From contig CM025854.1 in the NCBI GenBank assembly GCA_003952965.2, positions 11,415,588 through 11,479,587 on the forward strand: a stretch of DNA of 64,000 nucleotides, in the 5' to 3' direction. Under the pieces are notes generated by a model. That model saw only the letters and a list, made by a program, of their open reading frames with translations, was not told the origin of the DNA and did not search any database. Source of the stretch: Morella rubra. Taxonomy: Eukaryota > Streptophyta > Magnoliopsida > Fagales > Myricaceae. Of this stretch, positions 35,301-50,300 are shown one piece after another; position 1 is the first letter of the stretch; each line of letters starts with the position of its first letter. Position numbers and translations under genes: made by a program.

Positions 35301-38300
35301 CAAGACTTATCTGTTGCATAGACTTGAAAGGGTACATCATTGTTCGTGGATTCCTGTTTTTTTTTTTTTTTTTTAGGCTCATGGATTCCTGTTAACTTAT
35401 GAGTTTAATGACTATTATTAATTGTTAGTTTGGGAATGTGGCTATCTGAAAAGACATTATACTGTTTGATTGATTGAAAGGCTGTTCATTTTCCCATGAG
35501 CTCACTTTAAATTTTATAGTCTTACGTGAAAAGTGAGCGTTCTAGTAGCATCTTAACCTCATTCTTGGAGATCATTCATTTAGTACCTAGTAGATGTTTT
35601 AGTGAAAGGTGCAAGCTCTTGAGCATTAACTTATGCAACAGAACTATGGTCATGAATTTTGCGCTGGTCTGTTGTTATTATGCTTAATTCTAGAAATGTC
35701 AAAGTCGCAATTTTTGGTATAGAAATTTCTTAAGTAATGTAAAACCTGATTTGGAAGGTAATAATGGAGCCTTTTCATCACATCTAAAGATAAACTTAAT
35801 TGATTATTAAAATCCATAACATATTTCATGGGTTCTAAAGGCAAACCCAAGCCATCTTCAATGTTCCTTATAAAATCTCTTTGTTGCAGGAAGAAGAAGA
35901 AACAGAGTGTATCCTTGCATCAACTGATCCAAGAGAGATTCAGTTGTATTACCAGAAATTCTATGAAGAAAATGTCAGAGACTGCGAACACAAAAAACCG
36001 TGAGCCTTGGCTTTGACCTGCTTACATATCTAAATTTTGTTGAGGTCATTATACAATGCATCTTATTTTTTATTTTCATCTATCAGGGAGGAGATTGCAA
36101 AGATCTTTCAGACTGCAACTGTATTGTATGAGGCGCTGAAGACAGTTGTACCTCTTGGGAAGATTGATGCTCAGGTTTGATGTGTAGAATGTCAGTTTCT
36201 GGCAGAATTTCTTTTAACCACCGAATTCGTGTGAAAATGATTGAAAATGTCAGTGTTACATTGCTTTTGTCATTACAGACAGAAAGATATGCCAAAGATG
36301 TTGAGAGGAAAATGGGACAATATGAACCCTACAACATTCTTCCACTGCATGCAGTTGGGGTTAAACCGCCAATTATGGAAATTCCTGAGGTTGTTAAAAT
36401 ACAGCTTACTGAATCTTGGTCATTTTTGCACTCAGCGCATTAGTTCCAATGAATCCTTATTAATTGATTATCGTTCTTCCTTCTCAAACGATGATGTAGA
36501 TCAAAGCAGCACTTCATGCTTTACAGAATGTGGATAATCTTCCAATGCCTAGAATCCATTCAACTCCTGGTGTCCAAACTGATGAGTCTGTAATGGCTAC
36601 AAAGAGGGTTAAAGCTATCAATGATATACTTGATTGGCTTCAGTATATCTTTGGATTTCAGGTGAATATATCTTAAATATCTCCTTTTACATTTTATTTC
36701 ACATGTACTTTTTGCCATAGGCTGGGTAAACTTCCCCTAACTATTGTGCACTATCTTCCACTGTCCTAAATATAAGTTGCTAAATGGACTTTGAAATCCT
36801 GGTTTTCAGATGACCTCTTGATGGAGACAAATATATACCACTCGGCCACGATTTCTATGTTAGACTTTTGTTTGTTATACTTGTTATTGCAGTTATTTGT
36901 TAAATTGATATCCAAGCTATTCAAAAGGGTGAATAGGACAGTTGTGTGTGGAGGAAAAGAATGGTGTGGTCTCTTATTGAACCTCTTATCCAAGTAGTTG
37001 ATGCAGACAGTAGTAGTTGAAGTAATGATCACTTCAGAGAAATTGTACTGATCTCAGCAAAAAGATGTATATCATTTACATGATTGAACCAAGTACTGGG
37101 ACAATAATGCAGAGGGCAAAATGAATCCTGATTTAAGGTCTGCTATTATTGCTTATGCAACACCAAACATGCAATTACGAAGGTTCTAGGCCTCTGCCTA
37201 TACAATAGGTAGTGCAAAACATTCTGTTGATACTCTAAATTCCAGTTTATGGGATGCCAGAAGCTAACCAGTGTCCACTAATTCATCCTTTGAAGAAAAG
37301 ACTTTAAGTACTCCTAGATTATTGATTCTTGAGCTCATTAACCAAGTATTGACATAAATGTATGCTTTTCATTAATTTGCCTTTTTCTAACTTCTACATT
37401 ACTGAAATCTAATTCTGACATTCCTAGGCATTCGCTACTGTATGAGGTAGCATGGTCTAAGAACTCGAGAATCTGGAAATAGTAACAGTTGTTTGCTTAA
37501 AGCAGTGGAAGTGCCTCTTTTGAAAATTGCAAGTGTTTTTTACTCACTTCCCTGTAGGAACTATGAAATTTGTGTGGTTTATAAATGTAGTGTGGCCTAG
37601 AAAAAAATCCATGTAATGCAAAAGAATTTCCTAATTAAGTTTGCTTGTGTTGTGGAAATATATCTGTACTTATCTATGTGTGATTGTTTATGCTGAGACA
37701 CATGAAGTGTTTATGTTTTCCTTTGCTCAGGAGGTATACTTGAGTACTTTGGCAATGATCTGTTCTTTCCATTGTGCTGCTACTTGTCATTTTATTCCAT
37801 CACACGAACTCTTCATGAGGGAAAGTCAGTTCCTCTAACTATTTGTTATTATATATTTTTGGGTATGAAGAAAGGGAATGCGGCGAATCAGAGGGAGCAC
37901 CTAATATTGCTACTTGCCAATATTCAAATAAGAAATACGAAAGTTGAAGATCATCACGAGGTATAATGTTATGGCTGTTGTCTGCTTGATATTACTTTCA
38001 GTTATTGGCATTTCATTTCTCTCTGTTTAGTCAGTAACTTTGTTAACTTTCATATCTATATGCTTATACCTTAAATATTATTGCAGCTGGTTAGTGCCAC
38101 TATACAGCAGTTGATGGACAAAATTTTTAAGAACTATAAGTCATGGTGCAATTATCTGCGCTGTAAACCACATCTCAGGCAAGTGTTTTGTCTCTGTCTA
38201 CATAATGAGTTTTTGGTTTTAAGTATACTATATTTTACAACGTAAGCACTTGGAACATCTAATGTTGTGTGAGTGTGCTTCACAGATTTCCTCAAGGTTG

Positions 38301-41300
38301 TGACAGAAAACAGTTCGAGCTTATCTACATTGGACTTTATCTTCTTATATGGGGTGAAGCTTCAAATGTCCGATTCATGCCTGAATGCCTTTGCTATATT
38401 TTCCATAATGTATGTTTCTCTTGATACCATTCAGGACACCCACTGATGGGTTGTTTCTTTTTATTTTGGTTTGTGTTCATTTCTTCAATTTCTATATTAT
38501 GCTGGCATATAGTTTGTTCATTCATTAGTGAACTTCCATTCAACTATTCGGCAACATGGTTTCCCACTTAGTTATTGCTAGTACTATGAATACTTCATTT
38601 ATGATGAGCCCTCATTGTTCTTGCAATTGCTTATCCTTGCATTAGTCAAACTCCAGGGGAGGATAAAGAGCAGTCTTAATATAAGTCCTCTGCATACATG
38701 CAATAGGAGATTCATCACCCTCAATCAACAGAAACCAGTTGGTGAGAAAAAGTGTGGAAGGCAAATAAGGATTGGTAGGTAAAGGTCTCAAATCTGAACA
38801 AGGGCAAATGAAAGTTATATGGAAGATTCAAAAATGTGACTTCCGTTTCATAACACTTGACATTTGAAGGCAGGGAAATTTGGGGCAAATTGGTAAAAAC
38901 GTGGTGAGGGATAGCAAAAAGGAAAAGGGAAAAGAAAAAGAGGGCGGAAGTTCATTTGTAAAATTGGGGAATAGTTTGAAACAAAGCTCAAAATCTGGAT
39001 TCTTAGGGAAATAAGTGCACTTCTAATAGAAAATTACAGCCCATTTTTGAGGTGAAAATTTTCGGAGGGCTACTTTAGTCCTTGGACGAAACAGATTGTG
39101 ATGGTTTATTAAAACCAATTGGAAAGAACATCAAAATACCAGTAACAGTGTCCAATTAATCAAAGTTGTGAGTAATGAATGACAAGGATTTGGTTATGTT
39201 ACCAAATGCATTACGTTCCCGTAGAATTGCTGAAGGACTTTTGAAACTTCTCACCTTCCCACCACTAAAAGGATGACCGACTAAACTTTCTCTTGTACGC
39301 ATTATGATAATCATATTTAGGGAGAGGGAGAGACAGAGTGGTACCACCTTACGATATCGAGGATCTGTAGAATATGAGGGCATTGCCTGGCTGAGTCCCA
39401 TATCAAGTATGTAGTAGCTGGTTTATAAGCAGGTTTTGGGAAGCACAAATTTTGATTAGTTTTCATAGGTTTTGTATGACCAGTCTCCCTGTTATGATAC
39501 TAAAGGCCAATCTGATAATATCATGTGACTTGGAGGTTTTAGAGCGTAAAGCTAGTTTGCTGAAGAGGATATCAAAGATTGTTGTGGATAATTATCGTTT
39601 CACAATAGGAGTGTGTGGAATTGTGTTGTGTGATAGCATTTTTTGGAGCATATACCATGTTGATTTAGGCTATGTAAACGAATAGGGGTCTCCAGTTGTG
39701 ATTAGACCTTTCGAAGTATTAATAGATGTGATTGGTATACCCTTTGAGAGAGAGAGAGAGCAGAAGATCAAATGTGATGAGCGTTACCTGTTTGCTCAAA
39801 TTCTCACAGATGTTGTAATAAGTGAAAGTTAACTGACTATAACGATTATTGGGAATTTCAAGCCCTGGATTCTTATGAAGTTATGCCAACTATATAAGCT
39901 TCATTATTTTACTTTTGACGTGGTTTGATAGTGTAGATAGCACCATAGTGGTATAATCAGTGATGGAGCCAGGGGGGCAAGGGGGCCTGGCACCCCCAAA
40001 GCTCCAAGCAAACCAGAAAAGATGCATATGGGCTTGGTAGCCTTCTGAGATTCACCCCCTTCCCCCCCTGGCGAGAAAAGTGTTTCTAGCTTCAATTGTG
40101 GTGGTATCTATGTCATCCTGTCCAATTGATCTAAAATCAACCGTATAATTAGTAGATCCACATTTTTATTTTTCTTCTAAATATCTAAACCTTGCAATTT
40201 TATCAGGTTAATCATTGACTGACTTAATACTTGCCTTTGAAATCTGCAGATAATATAATCTAATTACACGAACTATGACTTAACTCTGTTTGTGCTTGAT
40301 GTTTACTTCTTTTGCTTCATTCCACTGCGTTATGTCTTTCCAAAACTTATTATATCTGAAATGACACTTGTTTCCTAATTGTATAAGATGGCCAACGAGG
40401 TCTACGGGATTTTATGTAGCAATGTCCAACCTGTTAGTGGAGCCACATATCAAGCAGCAGCACGTGATGATGACTCTTTTTTGAAGGACGTTATAACCCC
40501 TATCTACCAGGTCTTGCTCAAGGTAATTGGTGCTATTGTCCTCCCTCTATTAGTTGTTGATACACATGCTTGAGTTTCAATCTGAAATTTGATGTCTATT
40601 TGATCCAAAAGGAAGTTAAGAGAAACAAAGCAGGCAAGGGAAGCCATTCAGGATGGAGAAATTATGATGATCTAAATGAGTACTTCTGGTGAGTTTTCTA
40701 AATTTTTTATTCTATTTTATACGCCAGTCAAACACATAATGGCTGAAAGATTATCTTCCTTGTCTCCAGGTCTGACAGATGTTTTAGGCTTGGGTGGCCA
40801 ATGGATCCCAAAGCAGACTTTTTTAGGCGTTCAGATGTGATACAATCTGCAACTGAGGTACTACGTGTATACATATATATATATATATAGTTAAACCAAA
40901 GCTGGGCCTTGCCATATGCTGGCTGGGTTGTAGGAACTGGTGATATGTTAGTGTATTTCTATCGGAAGCCCTCTGGCTGCCATGATAGGTAGCGGAGTCA
41001 TTGGCATATAGAGCGTAAAGAATAAGTACTGAGTTTTGGATGGGGTCAGCTTCCTGGCCAGGCATATCTCTAACTTGATAACTAGCATCGCCTTTCATCT
41101 CCGTCAGCAAGCTGCTTTCTTTCTCAATATTTAAGTAGTCTTTCTTGTATCTTTTGGTCAATGTTTAAACAACCCAACAGTTTTCTAACAGTCAAGTATT
41201 GCGAGAACCCCATGGTTGAACCCTGTGTTCTTCCCTCACACGATTTATGCTCATCAAATATCAAGATCATGAAAGATCTAAACCTGTTTATCTCTAAATT

Positions 41301-44300
41301 GTTGGAAATTTTAACTCTTTCACGGTTCTAAAAAATGCCTGAGTAAATGACATCCCCTGGACAGGAAATTCGTTCTACATGTTAAACATATAGAGAACAT
41401 GTGATCTCAATAGTAGGATTGAGAAAATAATTATCTATGTAAACTTGTTGAGGAGTGTGATTTTAACATAAGCATATTTTATATAAGTGGGTGTATATAT
41501 GTATACGCGTGTGTATAGATAGATTCACACCTATAGACATATATATTAAAAAAGGGGCACCTGTGTGTATCATATTGTTGAAAATAGATATGCAAACGTA
41601 TGCTAGTCTATGTATGTATGTAGAGTAGGCTCTTTCTAAAAGATTATTTCCAAGTTCCATTTGCTTTGGCAGAGAGCTACTCAAACTGCTGCTGGAGAGA
41701 GGAAGCCTAAAACAAATTTTGTAGAAGCCCGTACATTTTGGCATCTTTACAGAAGTTTTGACCGAATGTGGATATTTTTCATATTGGCTCTCCAGGTAGC
41801 TTAAATACTTGGAAATGTGTTCTTATTTACTGACCTTTTTTGGACTGTTACCTGTGTGGAATTTACTTCATCCGCATAAATTCTGGTTTTCAGGCAATGG
41901 TAATTATTGCATGGAGTCCTTCTGGATCTCTTGCTGCTTTTTTTGATGAAGATGTCTTCAGAAGTGTTTTGAGCATCTTTATTACCTCTGCTTTTCTCAA
42001 TCTTCTGCAAGGTACTGGTCTTATCCCAAGGTAGTCAAACCTTTTTTTCCTACCCTGTCACCATATCGGTGGGAGTTTGCATGGACATATGGGCAAATAA
42101 AAGACAAACCGTATATTGATGTTGCTGTTAGAAACTGTTTTATTTGTTATGGCGCAGCAGCAAGTAGTCAACCTCTTTTTTCAATCTTTATATCCTGTTT
42201 GATCAACATTATATGGGGTTACTTATCCAAATAAAGAAAAAAAACAAAACATTCTATGGCTTGAGTGGCTTTTATGATGCTCTCTTCTCTATCATCTGCT
42301 CTGCAGCAACTCTGGATATCATTCTTAGTTGGAATGCTTGGGGGAGTTTGAAATTCAGCCAAATACTCCGATACCTTTTGAAGTTTGCATTAGCAGCTAT
42401 GTGGGCTGTTGTTCTGCCAATTGGTTATTCCAGTTCTGTCCAGAACCCAACAGGATTGGTGAAATTCTTCAGTAGCTGGGCTGGGGATTGGAGGAACCAG
42501 TCATTTTATAATTATGCTGTTGCCCTGTATCTGATACCCAATATCCTTGCTGCTTTACTGTTTTTGCTTCCTCCTTTACGGAGACACATGGAGCGTTCAA
42601 ATTGGCGGATAATCACTCTTCTCATGTGGTGGGCCCAGGCAAGGATGTCTGACATTTGTTAGTTTTATTTAGGTTATATGCTTGTTCCTGTTTATGGACA
42701 TCTCTCTCTCTCTCACGCACGCACGTACACACTCACCGACACTTTTCTCCCCCCTGGGGCCTTTTCTATGAAAGTTGAATGTCCTTTCCCTCTTTGACTA
42801 TCTTGCAGCCAAAGCTTTATGTAGGGAGAGGCATGCATGAGGACATGCTCTCACTGCTGAAGTAAGGAAAAAGAATTACTTTATTACCTTTATCATTTTT
42901 TTGTGTTGTTTAGTACTCCATAGTTTTAGGAACAGGGCTGTGGGGTTTAGTTTAGAGGAGGTGTTCCAAACCCATTTTGGTTGTATCCTCTATTAAGAAT
43001 TGATTTATTATTTCTTCTATTATTTGGAGGTGGTTTTTTCCATTTAACAGTATTTCATTTCTTATGCTTAGGTATACATTGTTCTGGATTATGCTGCTGA
43101 TCAGCAAGCTAGCGTTTAGCTACTATGTGGAGGTGAATTTCCAAATATACATCATTATTTGAGTGTCCTTTTGATATCCATCATGTCTTTATTCTTAGGT
43201 CCGATGCCTTATGTACATGTCCCGGCATGTGTAATGCGTGCATACACGTATGAATATTAATTGGAGGTACAAATGTGCATGAGTGAATAAGTGGTTGTCA
43301 TTTTTTTAGCGAGCAAGTGTTAACATGGGTTGTAGGCATAACCTTAGTGGTATTCATGGCTTCTATACAAGTTAGCCGAATATTCAAAAGTCAGTTATCC
43401 ACCATCTCTGGTAAAATCTGGTTCTTTACACAATTAAAGTGCCCATAATTTTACGAGTTTTGCTGAGTGAGAATTAGTGGCATATTTGTCTCATGATTTA
43501 GTTTTGGCTAATCAACTTTTGCTCAAATGACACCTCCTTCCCCATAAGTACAAGAGGGAGGACAAGGTTGTGGGTTCAGGACCATTTGCGTGCATGTTAA
43601 ATTTACTGATTAAACAAAAAGATGGTTTTGTTTGTATAATTGCACCTCTTTGTGATAATAGTAAGTAAAACTTATTGAGGATAATTTGATTCTTGGTCTC
43701 TTTTAGTCTTGGTGAAATTATGGGTACCAACAGACTATATATATCTATTCAAACATTTCAAATTCTGTCAATAACAACTTTTAGAGAACTTCTTCCTGTG
43801 ATTATCTCTTTCATGGTTGTGTAATGTATTTCTTTTTTTAATAAGTTAAACTTTATTAATAAAAAGATTAAGAAGAAGATGTGTTAATAGTACAAGAGAC
43901 TATACTGAAAACACCCAAGTCATACAAGCTAAAGAGCTAAGAAGCTAAAGGTTGTGTAGTGTATTTCTAACCCTTGTCATAAGGGTGTAGGAAATCTATG
44001 CATGAGCATATTGTTATTCTTATTCTGTTCTCCTTTCTTGCCTTTTTCTTGATTTATCTATAGCTGTTGCATCATCATAATTACTTTAAAATCATAAACA
44101 TACCTTGGTATGTAATATTAAAAGTCACTTTTTCATAATCTTAGCCCATATTACTATCCTTGTTCTAGCAACGACAAAAAATCTGCCCCCCAAAAACAAA
44201 AAGAGAAAGAAGAGTGGTTGTTTTGAAAATCTGGAGATAAGTTCCTCTTATACAGCCTGCCAAACCGATATCCAACTCACTTCAAAAGCCTAACAAACTT

Positions 44301-47300
44301 CTCACCTGTATAACATTTCTAATATTTATTGTGGTGAAATGCAAGAATAGCATAATATTATCCATTCAAGTACTCATGAGAGTGCATGTTATAATTTCAT
44401 TGGGATGACAGGTTGGAGTTTGAAGCTCGTAATTTGCAGAAGAATAAGCTAGTATACTTCAATTTGTTAGAGAGACTTTGGAAACCTAGGGGCCAGTTAT
44501 GCAGAGATCACATGACTTCTATCCTCAACTTGTGAGAGAGCGAGAGTCATATATATTGAGAAAGACAGGACTTCTTTTTTTTCTGAATAAGAAAGACGGG
44601 ACTTAGCATGACATATGTCCTCCTCTATAAATGGGAAACTGATTGTGTTTCAAATCGTATTCTTTTTATCTGTAATCAAAAAGATGATGCTGTCGTGTGT
44701 TTCAAATCCGATTCCTATAGAATGTAGATTAGTGACTAAGTTTTCTTTTCTTTGTTTTAATTTTTTAATGTAGATGAGAGGATATTGAGGTTTTGACCTC
44801 CAGTTTGAAACTAAAAGACAGGAATTTGTTTTAATTAAGATGTGAGGCAGATTCATAATATAAATACATAGATGTGTATCTAAACACACACACTTATGTA
44901 TGTGTTCAGTAGAGCAGAAAGATAGACTTCCTTTTCTTCCTGTTGACATACGGATGCAGGAACACTCAATTTACGCAGATATTTCCTTAATTAATTACTA
45001 GATTCCCCGTTTCTTGTATTATTAGTTTCTTTAACTGCTGTTCTGTTGTACTTGAACCATACCTTTTCTTTGAGAATATGTGAAAACTCAGATTGTTTAG
45101 GCTTTATTTACATGCTCTGTTTATAGATACTGCCACTAGTTGGACCAACAAAGGTGATTATGGGGATTCCTATCGATAACTATCAGTGGCATGAGTTCTT
45201 TCCAAATGGTAACACGACACCTTTCTTATTGGACTTCCTGCTTCCTTTTTATCTTCGGTTGTCTTCTGTACTGATTTGCAATCTGAATCTGTTGCTGCTG
45301 CAGTAACACATAATATTGGTGTTGTTATTGCAATATGGGCTCCAATTGTCCTAGTAAGTGGATATGAGGCAAACTCTCTTTGAAAGAGATCCTAAGTCAT
45401 ATTGCTGTGTTTTGCATCCCTTAGCATTCATGTTGAATTTGTCCTTATGTGATGCATTGTTGGTTTATAGGTCTATTTTATGGATGCACAAATATGGTAT
45501 GCCATATTTTCTACTCTATTTGGTGGAATTCATGGAGCCTTCAGCCATTTGGGTGAGGTTAGTGGCAAAATTTTGAGCATAGCATTGAAAACTGCTAGGT
45601 AGCAGTATGTGACTGTAATGATCCAGTAAAACAGTCAATATATTATCGTTTCTTCCCTTTTCTTTTTTCCCACTGTGGGGATGGAGGAGACTGCAGCTGG
45701 TTAGAGATTTTTCATGGTTAGTAATAATGACTCTGCCTGATGTTTGTTAGATACGGACACTCGGGATGTTACGGTCCAGGTTTGAAGCTGTACCTGGAGC
45801 TTTTTGTGGTCGCCTTGTGCCATCAGCAAATAAAGAATCCAAAAAGAAAGAGCAGGTAATTCCAGCTTTTAAAAATCTTGTAAAGTTTGCAATGTGCTCT
45901 TCATGAAATGTCAGTGAAAACATGTTAGAATTAAGTATCTGTCTTCATATCAAATACAAATGGTTCCATTTATATCCGTGATCAAGAAATTTAGATGGTT
46001 GTTTTTCTCAATTTTGTCATACTTGGCTTTAAGTTCTTTCATCTTCTTTGTTTCTGGCTATGTTATACATTTTGTCATGGCAGGATGAGTCGCAAGTACA
46101 GAAGAATATTGCCAATTTTTCTCAGGTGTGGAATGAGTTCATATATTCTATGCGGAAGGAAGACCTTATCAGCAATAGGTCCTGATTACTTCTTGCCAAA
46201 TAATTGCTTTTTTCAAATGTATTGTATTTATCTCCGATGATCTTTCATTTGACTTTGATCATCCAGGGACAGAGACCTGTTGCTTGTTCCAGATTCTTCA
46301 AGTGATGTCTCTGTTGTCCAGTGGCCTCCTTTTCTGCTTGCTAGTAAGGTATATTCTTTGTTTGGTTTCTTGTGTTAATTTACATTGAATTTGTTTTTTA
46401 CTCACTTTTTCTTTTTGCACATGGTAGATTCCCATAGCCTTAGATATGGCGAAAGATTTTAAAGGGAAGGATGATGACGAGTTGTTTAAGAAGATCAAAA
46501 CTGATCGTTATATGCATTCAGCAGTTATTGAATGCTATGAGACACTCAGAGATGTTATATATGGCCTTCTGAAAGACGAAGAGGATAGGATGTAAGTAAA
46601 GTACTTGTTTTAGAAGCTTGAATTGTATAGATATTACTAAAGGTGACTTGGCAATGCATCATCCATTGACCACACCACAGCCTACCCCCCCCCCCCCCCC
46701 TCCCCCTCCTCTCCTCCCCCAACCCTCTTTTTCTTGATTTTAGGGGGGGGGAAGGGGGGAAGAAAAATCCCCTTGCTCAGCTTATTTTTTTAAGACTCAT
46801 GACGGTTAGATTTTTCTTGTACATCAGAATTGTGAGGCACATATGTTATGAAATCGATCATCATACACAGCAGAGGAAATTTTTGCATCATTTTAAGATG
46901 AGCGAGCTGCCTCAACTAAGTGAGAAGCTGGAGAAATTTCTAAAGCTCTTGGTAACATGCTTCCTCTACATTTTCATGTTGTTTTATTGTTGAACTCCTC
47001 ACAAAGGGTTGAGAGAGAATTTACATTCTAACGGTTCTGATTTTCATACTCATTACACTGGTAAATTGGCAGGTGGCTGACACCGACAACGTTGCTGAAC
47101 CTCAAATAATCAATGTTCTCCAGGATATTATGGAGATTATCACAGAGGATATTATGCTTGGTGGTAATCAGTAAGTAGAAAGGGGCATTTACTTGTTGTA
47201 GACATAAGAGAAGGCTTTGTTTTCACTTTTAAATTCAGAATGGATCTTTATGACTCCTTTACACTATAGTTTGTCACATTTCATTTTAGAATCCTCGAAC

Positions 47301-50300
47301 AAGCTCAGCTTGGTCCACGTCTGAAGAAAGAGCAGAGGTTTGAAAGGCTTGACATTGACCTGATGAAGAACAAATCTTGGAAAGAGAAGGTTTGTACTCA
47401 CACTTCTCATGAAAAATGTGTCATCCATTTTATCATAGATCTTATGTCTCATTATGTCTTGTGTTTCTCCATAGGTTGTTAGGCTTCATTTGCTTTTGAC
47501 TGTCAAGGAATCTGCCATAAATGTGCCTCAGAACTTGGAGGCTCGCCGCCGCATTACTTTCTTTGCAAACTCCTTGTTTATGAAAATGCCAAGCGCTCCC
47601 AAAGTCCGCAATATGCTGTCCTTTAGGTTAGTTGCAGAAAATATGAGTTTTATCAAAGACATCAATAGAGACTTTCAAATGGAGAGAATAGAAATTGCAT
47701 TTTCTATAGATTGATTGCAATCAATTGGCCTCGATTATGGTCTGATGGCAAAATCTAATTTCAAAACCATTTGTGAGTAAATTTCTGCAGTTGGCTTTTT
47801 AATGAAGGATCAATATTGTTCATGCTAACATGTCGATATTGCATCTAACAATTGGTTCTTCTTTTTATTATTCTATGATTTGCTCATTTCCTTGTGCATA
47901 TGGTATCTAATGAGTACTTGCATGTCCTTGTCTACAAATTATTGTGTTCTCAGCTTTTAGATTACTATTTGATCTCAACTTGAAGGAAAATGACAATTTG
48001 ATTTATTTTCTTATTTATGGTCTAGTGTTTTAACACCATATTACAAGGAAGATGTCCTATATTCAGAGGATGAACTAAATAAGGAAAATGAGGATGGGAT
48101 AACAATTTTGTTCTACCTACAAAAAATATATCCTGGTAAGTTTCAATGTCGTAGCTGTGTGCATTTTTATTATATGAAACAAGTATGAACTTAAAAGCTG
48201 CCTATTATTGTCAAAACTAGATGAATGGACCAATTTCCAGGAACGCATAAAAAATACCCCATTGGAAGAAAAGATGGAGCTAACTCGCCAATGGGTATCT
48301 TACAGAGGGCAGACACTTTCTAGAACAGGTTTGATGGTGATGAGTTTTGTGATATAGCCTATACTTGCATTGTTCATTAATTTCAACTTTAACCATGTCT
48401 CTCTATCAATATTTTGGTCAGTGAGAGGGATGATGTACTACAGGCGAGCCCTAGAACTACAATGCTTTCTGGAATTTGGAGGAGATAATGGTCAGCAATT
48501 TCTGTCGTGGAAACTAGTTTTAGTTCTTGACCAATATATCCTATTTTTGAATCCATTTTAAACATTGGTGCCGTGACAAATGGCATTTTGGAGTTAATCT
48601 CTGCATTGTTTTGTTGCAGCTGTTTTGGGTGGCTTCCGAAACTTGGATGAAAGTAGTGGAGAGAGCAAGGCTTTTCTTGATCATGCGCATGCCCTTGCTG
48701 ATTTGAAGTTTACATATGTTGTCTCTTGTCAAGTTTATGGATCTCAGAGAAAATCTGATGATGCTAGGGACAGAAGTTGTTACAATAATATTCTGAATCT
48801 GATGTTAGCGTGAGTCATTTTACAACTCATTGAAATTAACAGTTTTCTAGATAGGTCAAAACATTGATTGCATCTTTAAACTATTTAAATGGTGTAGGTA
48901 TCCATCTCTACGTGTTGCTTACATAGACGAAGGAGAAGAGCCAATAAATGGAAAACCTCAAAAGGTTTACTACTCTGTTCTTGTCAAGGGAGCATACAAG
49001 TTGGATGAGGTATGCAAGAATAGTTTTTTTTCTTGATAACTAGTATACAAGAATAACATATAGTTTTTAATGTATTGTATTAGGTGTGCCTTAGATATAA
49101 AGATAGCTGGTTAATCTGAGGCATATGAATTTTTCAAATTGCATGAGTTATCAAGCATTTGTTTGCAATAGATCTCCTCTGAAAAGTCTTAAATAGCATG
49201 TGTTATACCATCCCCAATTGGAAGGAGAGGTAAAATTATAGGCCTTTCAATCTCAATTTAGATGGTTACTAGTACGGGCTCCACTTGGTCATTTAGTTCT
49301 GTTTTGAGGACATGACCTGAGAGTGGCAAAGCTCCAACTTTATGGTTTTTTGGCAGCTCTGCCAAGATGCATTAAATTCACTTAACTCAATTTTGTGGGA
49401 GGAAATTCCATTATCTTGGTGTGTTTAACTCCGAACTGTCCCCATTTTGAAATATTAAGTGGAAAGACCCTCTATGGCTGCATTGATATTACTCGAAGAA
49501 GGTAAAGGCCTGGCGTCTCTATTGTGATGTACCTTGAGAAAAGTACTCATTACCAGTAAGGACATTTCCTTTGAAGCGTGCAGCCAATTTCGTTTACCCT
49601 TGTTTGGTCCTGGGGTCAGCTTTGTATGTATAGCTTTTCTCCTCAGCTTAACTGAGGTCATATGTTTTATTTCTTCTGAGCTACACTACTATACTACATA
49701 GGATTGACATTCTCTCCAATTGCTTGCTTGTATTAGATTGTCCAATTTAGAGAGGAGAGACAAACAACATGGGATCTTATAACATTGATGCTGCCCATGT
49801 GAAGGCTTGGGCAGTGTCGATATATAGCATGTAATCTTACCGTGTGTTTCTATAAATAAATCGGACCATTCGCTTTGAGTAGGAAATTAGAGAGGATCTT
49901 GATCCAACTAAGCATCACATAGAAGAAAACATCTAGATAGTTAACCAACTATTAGCTAAACAAGTTGATTATGGACTAATAACACCTAGTGCTCTAGAAA
50001 CCTAGATGGTGAATGTGAACATATAATTAGAATATCTTTCTCTAAAATACTTCTCAAGTTCAGTACGATGTTTAAGACAGGGAAAGGAAAGTGAGAACTA
50101 ATTTATATCATACATTATCTCCTAGAACTCTATCTAGAAAGCCGAAATAAACAAAACATAATAAGAGATAGAGAGGGAGAGAAGGAAATAAAAAGATTTA
50201 GATATGGTCGTATGTATAGGTTTTGAAGGACAGGTTTTCATTTGAGCTCCATCCACTGCATTCTGTATTTATGTAATGTGCCTCTATAATGCTGATACAT

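Noticed and set aside
39955-40085. GC-rich block gtgatggagccagggg... in intron 9 of callose synthase
   Set aside because: It resembles a dispersed plant repeat fragment, but I could define neither ends nor a family.
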